Source: Caldimonas mangrovi
GTDB lineage: Bacteria > Pseudomonadota > Gammaproteobacteria > Burkholderiales > Burkholderiaceae_C
Direction of reading: 5' to 3'
DNA: 64,000 nt
NCBI RefSeq assembly: GCF_023721835.1
Contig: NZ_JAMKFE010000011.1
Coordinates: 62,001 to 126,000, forward strand
This document shows, piece after piece, positions 45,565 through 53,018 of the stretch. The notes under the pieces are model-generated. The model saw only the letters and a program-made list of their open reading frames with translations, was not told where the DNA came from and did not search any database. Numbering within the stretch: the stretch's first letter is position 1; every line of letters begins with the position of its first letter. The position numbers were made by a program, and so were the translations under genes.

Positions 45565-46377
45565 CTAGAACAGGCTCTCGCGCACGTAGACGACGTCGCC
45601 GTCGCGCAGCGTGTCTTCCATCGAGGGCTGGATCACCTGCACCCGCCCGTCCGCGCCTCGGCGGTGCACCCGCAGCCCCCGCTCGGTGCCGCGCTGCGTC
45701 AAGCCGCCGCCGGTGGCCAACGCCTGCATCACGCTCATGTCACGCTCCAGGCGCAGCGCACCCGGACGCTGCACCTCGCCGTAGATGTAGATCGTGGGCA
45801 TGCGGTCGACGTAGACCACGTCGCCGTTCTGCATGACCATGTCGTCTTCGGTCTTGCCGCCCATGAAGATGCTGGGCAGGTCGATTTCCTTGCGGAAGGG
45901 CTTGGTGTTGCGCACACCGGTCACGACGATGACGTCGGCGCCGCCGGTCGCCACGCCGCCGGCCATCGCGATCAGATCGGTCAGCCGGGTGTTGGCGAGT
46001 TCGAGCGGGTATTTGCCCGGGCGGTTGACCTGCCCCAGCACCGAAGCCTGGTTGCCACGCACCTGCACGACCAGGATCGACACTTGCGGCTGCTTCACGT
46101 AGTTGCCGCTGCGCAGGCCGTCGGCGATGCGCTTTTCGGCTTGCACGACGGGAATGCCGCCGACCTGCACCTGGCCCAGCAATGGGTAGGTGATCGAGCC
46201 CGATTCGGACACCCGCGCCTCGAGCGAGAGGTCGGGGCTCTGGAAAACATTGATGCGGATCACATCCCCGGGGCCGAGCACGTATTCACGGGTGTTGGCC
46301 AGTTGGGCCGCGGCATGGCCGGCTGCCACCAGCAGCAGCACGGCAAGCATCCATCGACGGAGAAGTAGTGTTGTCAT
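45565..46377 (-). CDS. epsE: EPS export outer-membrane protein EpsE (Wza type)
   Basis: A 270-residue secreted protein, signal peptide about 1-25 ('MLAVLLLVAAGHAAAQ'). 'EYVLGPGDVIRINVFQSPDL' is the PES domain of polysaccharide export proteins. Then come two SLBB-like domains ('SVLGQVNRPGKYPLELANTR', 'IYIYGEVQRPGALRLERD'), and 'TLRDGDVVYVRESLF' at the end. It would form the outer-membrane channel for the EPS. It has no lipobox Cys, unlike E. coli Wza. It begins right at the end of epsD and is 15 bases before epsF. Confidence 0.94.
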   Translation of the reverse strand: MTTLLLRRWMLAVLLLVAAGHAAAQLANTREYVLGPGDVIRINVFQSPDLSLEARVSESGSITYPLLGQVQVGGIPVVQAEKRIADGLRSGNYVKQPQVSILVVQVRGNQASVLGQVNRPGKYPLELANTRLTDLIAMAGGVATGGADVIVVTGVRNTKPFRKEIDLPSIFMGGKTEDDMVMQNGDVVYVDRMPTIYIYGEVQRPGALRLERDMSVMQALATGGGLTQRGTERGLRVHRRGADGRVQVIQPSMEDTLRDGDVVYVRESLF

Positions 46378-47361
46378 TTATTTGATTCCAGACAGACCTT
46401 TGCTGATCGCCGCCGCATCATCGTCGGCGGCCACGGAAGTGCCTTGTTGCTGCGCCGTCGCCGGCTGATCTTTCGCGGCGGCCTGCGCGGCCGTCGGAGC
46501 ACCGTCGGCGAACTTGCCGACGTATTCGATCTCGGCACCCGCCCGCAAGGCCTTCAAGTCCTCCTCGACCATCTTGCGCTTGCGATCGTTGAGGATGAAC
46601 TGCTCGATCGCGGGACGTGCTCGCACTTCGTCGACCGGCGCTTCTCGCGAAGCGACCAGAAAGATCGCCTGCGCCCCCGAAGGCGACGGCACCATCATTG
46701 CCTGCCCGTCCTTCAGTTCGTGGAAGGCGTCCAGCATGTTCAGCGGCAGTTGTTCGGCAGCGCGTGCGGCCTGGTTCACCGCGAACTGAATGCTGTTCGC
46801 TCGCAAGTATTCGAGGAAGTCCGACGTCGACTTGGCGCTCTTGAGGTGCTGCTCGATCTCGGGCAGCTTGGCCTGGTCGGCCTGGATGGCGACTTCCTGC
46901 AGGTTGTACACGCGACGTTGGCTGAACAGCGCCGGCTTGGCGTCGTAGTAGGCCTTGACCTCTTCCGGCGACGGCTTGGACGCCGCCTCGGCGACTTTCT
47001 CGAGATAGAACCGAGCCAGGATCTCGCGGCGCGCCGCCTCGATGGCCTGCACGGCACGAGGGTCTCGGTCGAGCTTCATTTCAGTGGCACGTTGCACGGC
47101 CAGTTCCTGGTCGATCAGCTTCTGCAGCGCTTCCTTGCTGGCGACCTCGGCCTGCTCCTGCTTCAGCCCCGGCTGGCGCTGCAGCACGTAGTTGATCTGG
47201 TGGACGGAAATCTCACCCTTGTTGACCTTGGCGGCGACCTGACTGGCAGGCTTGTCTTTCTTGTCGCCGCAGCCGGCCACGAAAAGCGCAGCGATCACGG
47301 CGGATGCCACAGCGAGACTGCGCATCGTGGCCATCGCGTTGGAATGGTGGATGGTGTTCAT
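46378..47361 (-). CDS. epsD: EpsD-type peptidyl-prolyl isomerase-like lipoprotein
   Basis: A 327-residue exported lipoprotein with lipobox 'LFVAGC' (Cys31) followed by 'GDKKDKP'. The rest is a SurA/parvulin-like fold: an N-terminal helical region ('GEISVHQINYVLQRQPGLKQ') and a PPIase-like region around residues 165-275 ('VYNLQEVAIQADQAKLPEIE', 'LPLNMLDAFHELKDGQAMMV', 'AIFLVASREAPV'). The tail is Ala/Gln-rich. In eps loci it starts the export genes and may chaperone outer-membrane EPS parts. The ATG at 47361 is chosen because the longer frame upstream overlaps the promoter region. Confidence 0.88.
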   Translation of the reverse strand: MNTIHHSNAMATMRSLAVASAVIAALFVAGCGDKKDKPASQVAAKVNKGEISVHQINYVLQRQPGLKQEQAEVASKEALQKLIDQELAVQRATEMKLDRDPRAVQAIEAARREILARFYLEKVAEAASKPSPEEVKAYYDAKPALFSQRRVYNLQEVAIQADQAKLPEIEQHLKSAKSTSDFLEYLRANSIQFAVNQAARAAEQLPLNMLDAFHELKDGQAMMVPSPSGAQAIFLVASREAPVDEVRARPAIEQFILNDRKRKMVEEDLKALRAGAEIEYVGKFADGAPTAAQAAAKDQPATAQQQGTSVAADDDAAAISKGLSGIK

Positions 47362-47672
47362 CTTCGAAACTGCTCCCTGCGCCCGGGAAGGCGCTCTGCT
47401 GTGGCCCGGCGTCGCCAGACCCGTGTTTCCACTATTGCGCGGATGGTCGAACTCTGCGAAAGCACAATCGGTGCCGCAAAGTCGAAGACGAGTGTACTGG
47501 TGGGACTTCCGTGCAAGGTAACCCCTGGTTAAGGGGCCTGACGGAAACAAAAAGTCTCAGACTGCCGAGCCAAGATCAGCTTAGGCGCTTGATGTGACGC
47601 CCGATTGACGGGCACGCGAAACGCTTCCGTCGCGCTGCGCACCGTGACGGCTCGCAACGGAAACGGCAGGCC
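47362..47672. other. Intergenic region between Tim44-like stop and epsD
   Basis: 311 bases, no gene. It carries the sigma-54-like element (47461-47476). It also has two small hairpins: CCCCT-GGTTA-AGGGG (47522-47536) and GCCCG-ATTGA-CGGGC (about 47600-47614). Neither has a convincing T run, so no clear terminator for the Tim44-like gene was seen. The right-hand edge of the EPS insert is within this stretch. Confidence 0.65.
47461..47476 (-). promoter_or_regulatory. Sigma-54-type -24/-12 element for the long EPS block
   Basis: On the minus strand CGGCACCGATTGTGCT: GG and GC are 10 bases apart, GGCAC is exact and the -12 box is GTGCT instead of TTGCT. Predicted start near 47450, leaving a leader of about 90 bases before epsD. 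Confidence 0.5.
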
Positions 47673-48593
47673 CTATTGCAGTGCCTGCACGCCAGCGAGC
47701 AGCCAACCCGCCGAGCCGTCCTTGGGCTTCGTCAGGTTCCACACCTCACGAAACGGCGCAGCGCCGGCGGTCACTTCCTCTCGGATCATTCCCGAGAATT
47801 CGACACTGGCGATATAGGTCGTGCCGATGTCCTCGACGCCCAGCATCTCCGCGTTCAACGTGACGACGTCGGTGCGGTTCGGCTGGTCTCCGCGCTCGTC
47901 CAGCTGCAGGCGGATATGACCCAGCATGTCGTCGGTCATCAGCAACCGCAAGGTCTCGATGTCGGCCCGGTCCCAGGCTTCCTGCAACAGCACAAAGTTA
48001 CTCTTTGCCGATTGCAGGAACCCGGCCGCGTCGAAACCGGCCGGCACACCCCAGCGGAACTCTCCGGTGCGCGAAGCAACCTCTTCGATGCCGCCGGCGC
48101 CGTAGTGCACGCTCGACTCGGGCGCCAAGGTTGCCGGCTCGTAGTGACTGGAGGCGAAGGACGAGCGCGCCGCGGGCGGCGTGGCCGACTGGAAGGCCAG
48201 CGAAGCCGGCGCAACGCCGGCCGACCGCTTCAGCAAACGCCACAGCACCCAGCCGAGCAACGCCAGCAGCAGCGACACCACGGCGAACGAGAACCAGCCG
48301 GCCGCTTGCGGCCCGACGCCGAAACCATGGAAGAAGCCTGCGACACCGAGCCCTGTGGCCAGCCCGGCGACCACGCCGACCGAACTGCCCGCCACCCCGG
48401 CGTCCGACTCGTCGGCACCCACGGCCACCGGTACTGTGGCTTGCGTTTCCTGCCGCTTCGGCCCGGCGTCCCGGGCGACTTCGGTGCTGGCCGCACCGCC
48501 CGCAGCGTCACCCCCCGAGCGCTTGGCCTGCGCTGCCGGCGTCAGCCCCAGCATGGCAGCGAGACAGAGGACGACAAGCTTGGAGGTGTTCAT
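47673..48593 (-). CDS. Tim44-domain membrane protein
   Basis: A 306-residue protein: a signal-like N-terminus (about 1-22, 'LVVLCLAAMLGLTPAAQA'), a Gly/Val-rich stretch, and a single long helix at about residues 95-122 ('AGWFSFAVVSLLLALLGWVLW'). The C-terminal Tim44-like domain (about 180-306) contains 'FLQSAKSNFVLLQEAWDRAD', 'LRLLMTDDMLGHIRLQL' and 'EVWNLTKPKDGSAGWLLAGV'. Bacterial members are poorly studied. It follows ubiE (61 bases). In other Burkholderiales the next gene is ubiJ; here it is epsD and the whole EPS locus. The ATG at 48593 (MNTSKLVV) is preferred to a longer start. Confidence 0.88.
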   Translation of the reverse strand: MNTSKLVVLCLAAMLGLTPAAQAKRSGGDAAGGAASTEVARDAGPKRQETQATVPVAVGADESDAGVAGSSVGVVAGLATGLGVAGFFHGFGVGPQAAGWFSFAVVSLLLALLGWVLWRLLKRSAGVAPASLAFQSATPPAARSSFASSHYEPATLAPESSVHYGAGGIEEVASRTGEFRWGVPAGFDAAGFLQSAKSNFVLLQEAWDRADIETLRLLMTDDMLGHIRLQLDERGDQPNRTDVVTLNAEMLGVEDIGTTYIASVEFSGMIREEVTAGAAPFREVWNLTKPKDGSAGWLLAGVQALQ

Positions 48594-48653
48594 GGCTGGA
48601 CCCGCGGGCAACGACGGCATGGCGGATGAAGCGTTGCGCGCCTCACCCCTCGA

Positions 48654-49385
48654 TCAACATTTGATGCCCACGTGCAACGCCACCACTCCGCCGGTGAGGT
48701 TGTGCACGTCGACATGGCCGAACCCGGCGTCCTTCATCATGGTCTTCAACTCCTGCTGGCCGGGATGCATGCGGATGGACTCTGCCAGATAGCGGTAACT
48801 CTCGGCGTCGCCGGCGATCCATTGCCCCAGGCGCGGCAGGACTTTGAACGAATACCAGTCGTAGGCCTTCTGCAGCGGCTGGGCCACTTTGGAGAACTCG
48901 AGCACGAGCAGCTTGCCGCCGGGCCTCAGCACGCGGCACATCTCGCCAAGTGCGCGCTCCTTGTGCGTCATGTTGCGCAGTCCGAAGGCCACGCTGACGA
49001 GGTCGAAGCTGTTGGCCGCGAACGGCAGTGTCTCGGCGTCACAGATCGAGGTCGGCAGCACCAGCCCCTCGTCGAGCATGCGGTCGCGCCCGACGCGCAG
49101 CATCGCCTCGTTGATGTCGGTGTGCACGACGCACCCGGTCGTGCCGGCGTGCTTTGCGAAAGCACGCGTCAGGTCCCCGGTACCGGCCGCGATGTCGAGC
49201 ACGCGATGGCCCTCGCGCACGCCGGAGACCGCGATCGTGTAGGCCTTCCAGGCGCGATGCAGCCCCATGGACATGACGTCGTTCATGACGTCGTAGCGCG
49301 AGGCGACCGAGTCGAACACGCCCCGCACGCGCTGCGCCTTCTCGGACTCGTCGACGGTCTGGAAACCGAAGTGGGTGGAACTCAT
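48654..49385 (-). CDS. ubiE: Ubiquinone/menaquinone C-methyltransferase UbiE
   Basis: A 243-residue SAM-dependent methyltransferase that methylates 2-polyprenyl-6-methoxy-1,4-benzoquinol (and demethylmenaquinol in organisms that make it). N-terminal '[21 protein letters not shown]' is the UbiE signature, and SAM motif I is '[15 protein letters not shown]' (61-75). '[20 protein letters not shown]' and '[20 protein letters not shown]' are conserved. It lies between DUF971 and Tim44-like, the usual order in Burkholderiales. Confidence 0.96.
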   Translation of the reverse strand: MSSTHFGFQTVDESEKAQRVRGVFDSVASRYDVMNDVMSMGLHRAWKAYTIAVSGVREGHRVLDIAAGTGDLTRAFAKHAGTTGCVVHTDINEAMLRVGRDRMLDEGLVLPTSICDAETLPFAANSFDLVSVAFGLRNMTHKERALGEMCRVLRPGGKLLVLEFSKVAQPLQKAYDWYSFKVLPRLGQWIAGDAESYRYLAESIRMHPGQQELKTMMKDAGFGHVDVHNLTGGVVALHVGIKC

Positions 49386-49512
49386 GCTGTCATCGTACGT
49401 GGATGGGGCGCCTGCCCATGCTCACAACCCCGCACGGGTGTGGGGCATGCCACACGCTGGCGCTTCAAATGAGGGGAAAAACCGACAGTGGCGCGAAAGC
49501 AGCGCCAGTGCA

Positions 49513-49929
49513 TCAGTGCGCATGCCCGCAGGCCGAGCCGCCCTTGTCCGGCATCGGTGCGTCGCGCTCGACGCCGGCGTCCTGCAGCCGCTTGAAGTAG
49601 TCCTGCCAGAGCCGCTCCTGTTCGGCCCCCAGGAAGTAGAGGTAGTCCCACGAAAAGATGCCGGAGTCGTGCCCGTCGCTGAAGGTGGGCTGCACCGCGT
49701 AGTTGCCGACCGGCTCGAGCGCGACGACACCGACCTCGCGCTTACCGGTTTGCAGCACCTCCTGCCCGGGGCCATGCCCCTTGACCTCGGCCGACGGCGA
49801 ATAGACCCGCATCAGCTCGAAGGGAATCCGGAAGGACGCGCCGTCGCTGAAGGCCACCTCGAGGTGCTGCGACTGTTGATGCACCGTGATCGACGTGGGG
49901 ATGGGCGTGTGGTTCTGCAGGCCTGCCAT
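49513..49929 (-). CDS. DUF971 (gamma-butyrobetaine hydroxylase-like N-terminal domain) protein
   Basis: A 138-residue protein with the DUF971 fold: 'HQQSQHLEVAFSDGASFRIP', 'FELMRVYSPSAEVKGHGPGQ', 'VGVVALEPVGNYAVQPTFSD' and 'GIFSWDYLYFLGAE'. The C-terminus is Cys/His-rich ('GGSACGHAH'), possibly metal-binding. DUF971 genes usually stand just before ubiE, as here. Function is not known; a Fe-S or metal role has been proposed. It starts 18 bases after the tpsB stop, so it could be co-transcribed with the TPS operon. Confidence 0.9.
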   Translation of the reverse strand: MAGLQNHTPIPTSITVHQQSQHLEVAFSDGASFRIPFELMRVYSPSAEVKGHGPGQEVLQTGKREVGVVALEPVGNYAVQPTFSDGHDSGIFSWDYLYFLGAEQERLWQDYFKRLQDAGVERDAPMPDKGGSACGHAH

Positions 49930-49947
49930 GGGAAAAGGTGGTGGGGT

Positions 49948-51582
49948 TCAGAAGACCAGCGAAAGGTTGACGTGCAGTTTGTCGTCGCCCTTCACCGGCA
50001 CCGACGGATTCTCTTCCGGATCGGCGCGGCTGCCGGTGAGCACGTAGCCGTATTCCGCACTGACGTTGAGGCCACGCGGGTGCTCGTAGCGCAGACCGAC
50101 GCCGACGCTGGTCAGACGGTCCTTGCTGCGGCGGGTGGGCCGGTCGGTCACGTCGCTGCGGATCAAGCCGGAATCGATGAAGCCGAGGCCGCGCAGCCCG
50201 GACATCCATGCCGGCGTGATGCCTTCGAGCGTGAGCGACGCTCCGGTGTCGCCATAGAGCACCCGGTCCGGCACGCCACGGATCGAGCCGACGCCGCCCA
50301 GGCCGAAGCCTTCGCCGGCCAGCAGCAGGTCCGGGCTCCATTGCGCCTGGCCGCGCGCGAGGAACTGCCAGCCGGAAGCCATCGCGCGGAAGAAGCTGGC
50401 ACTCGCTCTCAACGCCTTCCAGTGCGTGGTGTCGATCTGGTCGTTCTCGGTGCGATAGGCCGCCAGGCTGTTGCCGCGGCCGCCGCTGACATTGGCTGCG
50501 AACTCGGCGCTGTACGCCACCAGTTGCCGTTCTGCCTCGATGCGTCCGACATAGCTGACGGACAACGGGCGCGAGCGGCGGTCCTGTTGCACCGTGGGCG
50601 CCCCCTCGATCTCGGTGGCCTTGTAGAGCTTGTCTTCCCACGCCAAAGTGAGGTAGGAGCGGTAGCCGCCGTCGGGCACGAAATAGTGCGAATAGCCGAG
50701 CTTGGAAGTGTGTCCGGCCGCGGTGCTGCGGAAGGTGTCGTATTCGGTGCTGGTCGAGTCGAGGCCGAAGGTGCCCGTGACGTCGGAATCGACATAGCTG
50801 GCGAACACCACGCCCCCGCTGCGGTACAGCGGCGCCCGGTAGGTCACGCCGATCTGCTTGACGCGCGACGGATGCTGCACCGAGGTGGTGTACGCCATGC
50901 CGAGCACATGGTCGCGGTTGAACAGGTTGTTGTAGCTGCCGCTGACGGTGAAGCGGTCGCGTCCGGTCTCGGACGTGCCGTAGTTGTTCCAGCCGATGCC
51001 GACCGACCATGGTGCCTGTTCGGTGACCCGCACGGTGGCAGCAATGCTGTCGTCTTCCTCGGCCTGCTTCAGCGACACCACCAGCTGGCGCGACGGGTTC
51101 TCGTTCGCCACGGCGGTCTCACGAGCAAGCTTGCGCAGGTTGGGCGACGTCCCTTCCTGGAGCTGCGGCAGCGCCGCGCGGACATTGGCGTCGTCGTAAT
51201 ACTTGCCGTTCCCCTGCAGCTGGACCTTCGCCAGCGTGAAGCGGACGATGTTCAGCGTCACGGTGTCGCTCAGCGGCTGCGGCGGCAGCACGACGCGATA
51301 CAGCGAGTAACCGCGATCGTGCAGGGACTTCTCGAGCGCTGCCGTGGCTTGCTGCAGCACGGCCAGTGTGGCGTCTGCGCGCAGGAAGGGCGCCAGAATG
51401 GCGCTGGTCTCGCCGCTGCCGAGCGGGTTCTCGCCGTTGATCGCGAAACCCTTGATCGGGAACACGGCCTCGGGAGGTGCCGGCGGCATCGGGGCGGGGG
51501 TCTGTTGCGCATGTGCAGCGCCGAACGCCGCCAGGGCCAGCAGCACGGCGCGCGGCACCTGGGAGTAGCGAAGTATCTTCAT
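49948..51582 (-). CDS. Two-partner secretion outer-membrane transporter TpsB (ShlB/FhaC type)
   Basis: A 544-residue outer-membrane protein of the TpsB/Omp85 group. A signal peptide ends at about 26 ('LLALAAFGAAHAQ'). A Pro-rich stretch follows, then a POTRA-like region (about 40-200, 'FPIKGFAINGENPLGSGETS', 'YRVVLPPQPLSDTVTLNIV'). The C-terminal 16-strand-type barrel has 'SVGIGWNNYGTSETGRDRFT', the channel-loop motif 'GLGGVGSIRGVPD', and the final Phe of outer-membrane barrels ('HVNLSLVF'). It would export the TpsA protein encoded two genes upstream. The ATG at 51582 is the last in-frame candidate before the FecR-gene stop. Confidence 0.93.
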   Translation of the reverse strand: MKILRYSQVPRAVLLALAAFGAAHAQQTPAPMPPAPPEAVFPIKGFAINGENPLGSGETSAILAPFLRADATLAVLQQATAALEKSLHDRGYSLYRVVLPPQPLSDTVTLNIVRFTLAKVQLQGNGKYYDDANVRAALPQLQEGTSPNLRKLARETAVANENPSRQLVVSLKQAEEDDSIAATVRVTEQAPWSVGIGWNNYGTSETGRDRFTVSGSYNNLFNRDHVLGMAYTTSVQHPSRVKQIGVTYRAPLYRSGGVVFASYVDSDVTGTFGLDSTSTEYDTFRSTAAGHTSKLGYSHYFVPDGGYRSYLTLAWEDKLYKATEIEGAPTVQQDRRSRPLSVSYVGRIEAERQLVAYSAEFAANVSGGRGNSLAAYRTENDQIDTTHWKALRASASFFRAMASGWQFLARGQAQWSPDLLLAGEGFGLGGVGSIRGVPDRVLYGDTGASLTLEGITPAWMSGLRGLGFIDSGLIRSDVTDRPTRRSKDRLTSVGVGLRYEHPRGLNVSAEYGYVLTGSRADPEENPSVPVKGDDKLHVNLSLVF

Positions 51583-51620
51583 CAAGGCATCCCTTAGATC
51601 ACGGGCGCGTGCCGCGGCCA

Positions 51621-53018
51621 TCAGCGGCAGACCTCGGCGCCCGCCGGCAGCAGGTCGCGCAGCAGACTGTAGAGCGCCGGGTTCTCCACGTCGGGCAAGG
51701 GGGTGCGATCGAACTCGATGAACAGCGGCATGTCGGCCGGCCGCGCGGTATTGCCGTTCAGGCTCGCGTAGCCCGCCTCCCCGCGCCCGAGATGCAGCAC
51801 GTCGGTCGCCGTGAGGATCTCGACGTGGCCATCGCGCACGAAGACATAGAGCCCCTCTTCGTCGCCCATCGGCGCCGAACCGAACAACGCGTCCTCGTCG
51901 ACCTGCACGCCATCGGGGCGCGGTGCGTCGATCTCGAAGCCCTGCACCAGGCGCTGCAGCACGCCCGGTGCGATGTACAGGCCCTGCCCCTGCCCGACGA
52001 CCTCTTCGCCGCCGCCGTCCGGCGTGACGACGAGCGTGCCTTCCCACGTGAACAGCGTGAGGCCGCTGTCGGGCGGGCCCGACTCGCCGGCGCACGGGCC
52101 GGTACAGCTCATGTCGAAGCCGGTGCCGCGGATGCCGATGGTGGCGGTGGCCGTGGCGATGCCGACCCGCCTTGGATCGGCCTTCCCGATCAACCCGGTC
52201 AAGCCGCGCATCGTCCCGCGCGCCAGCCGCACGAGGAAGGAGCCTTCGGATGGCGTCTTCGGGTCGAACACGAAGTTTTCGATCTTCAGGCGGCTGTTGG
52301 AGCCGAGTGCCGTGCGGCTCTGGTCGCGGAAGGCGAGCAACGCGAAAGTGCCAGGGCCGGTCCCGACCAGATCGCCCGGATACACCGCACCGCCGACGCT
52401 CAGCGGCCGGCGAGCGCCGGCCGCATCCTCGGCAAACACGTCGCCCCGCATCACGGCGACCTTGGCGCTCGCCTGCACGGCGTTCGGTTTGGTGGGTTGG
52501 GCCACCTGCGAAGACTCCTGCGCACAGTCGCGTTCGCACAGGCGGGCGTCGAAATTGGTCCCCCGGATGCCGATGGTCGCCGTGGCGGTCTGCACCTGGG
52601 CCGCGTTGGGCGCGTTCTTGTTGATCAGGCCCGTGATGGCACGGAAGCCGCCTCGAAACAGCTGCATCACCATCGAGTTGTCGTTCGCGTTCTCGCGGTA
52701 GCGGAAGGTGCGCAGCACCAGCACGGAGTTCGGCCGCAAGGTCATGCGCGTGCCGTCGCTGAGCCGCACGATGGCGAAGGACCCGGCGCCGGTGCTGAGC
52801 CGGTCGCCTTCTTGCAGCGGCAACCCCTTGCCGAGCGTGCGCGGCCCCTGGCCCGGCAACTGCGCGAAGCCGACCCCACGGGCGAAATCGACCTGGCCGA
52901 CCGACGGCTGCGCCCACGCCATCGGCGCAAGCACTGCCAGCAACAGCGCGCCGGCCACCCGCCAAGCCCAGGCTTGGGCCGCACCGCGCCGGCCGGCGCG
53001 AGGTTCAACGACAGACAT
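51621..53018 (-). CDS. Tandem FecR-domain protein of the TPS operon
   Basis: A 465-residue exported protein: signal peptide about 1-37 ('LLLAVLAPMAWAQ'). Two FecR-type domains follow in tandem. The first is about 45-160 ('GDRLSTGAGSFAIVRLSDGT', 'TATIGIRGTNFDARLC') and the second about 190-340 ('YPGDLVGTGPGTFALLAF', 'TATIGIRGTGFDMSCTG'). The same 'TATIGIRGT-FD' motif in both shows internal duplication. It lacks the TonB-signalling N-terminus of classic FecR, so it is probably a periplasmic or surface partner of the TPS system. The start at 53018 overlaps the tpsA stop by 14 bases. Both halves have extra Cys pairs ('CERDC', 'CTGPC'). Confidence 0.87.
   Translation of the reverse strand: MSVVEPRAGRRGAAQAWAWRVAGALLLAVLAPMAWAQPSVGQVDFARGVGFAQLPGQGPRTLGKGLPLQEGDRLSTGAGSFAIVRLSDGTRMTLRPNSVLVLRTFRYRENANDNSMVMQLFRGGFRAITGLINKNAPNAAQVQTATATIGIRGTNFDARLCERDCAQESSQVAQPTKPNAVQASAKVAVMRGDVFAEDAAGARRPLSVGGAVYPGDLVGTGPGTFALLAFRDQSRTALGSNSRLKIENFVFDPKTPSEGSFLVRLARGTMRGLTGLIGKADPRRVGIATATATIGIRGTGFDMSCTGPCAGESGPPDSGLTLFTWEGTLVVTPDGGGEEVVGQGQGLYIAPGVLQRLVQGFEIDAPRPDGVQVDEDALFGSAPMGDEEGLYVFVRDGHVEILTATDVLHLGRGEAGYASLNGNTARPADMPLFIEFDRTPLPDVENPALYSLLRDLLPAGAEVCR

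Noticed and set aside
47547-47565. AGTCTGAGACT palindrome followed by TTTTTG on the minus strand after the Tim44-like gene
   Set aside because: The loop is one base long, so it cannot form a stable stem as written; not called a terminator.
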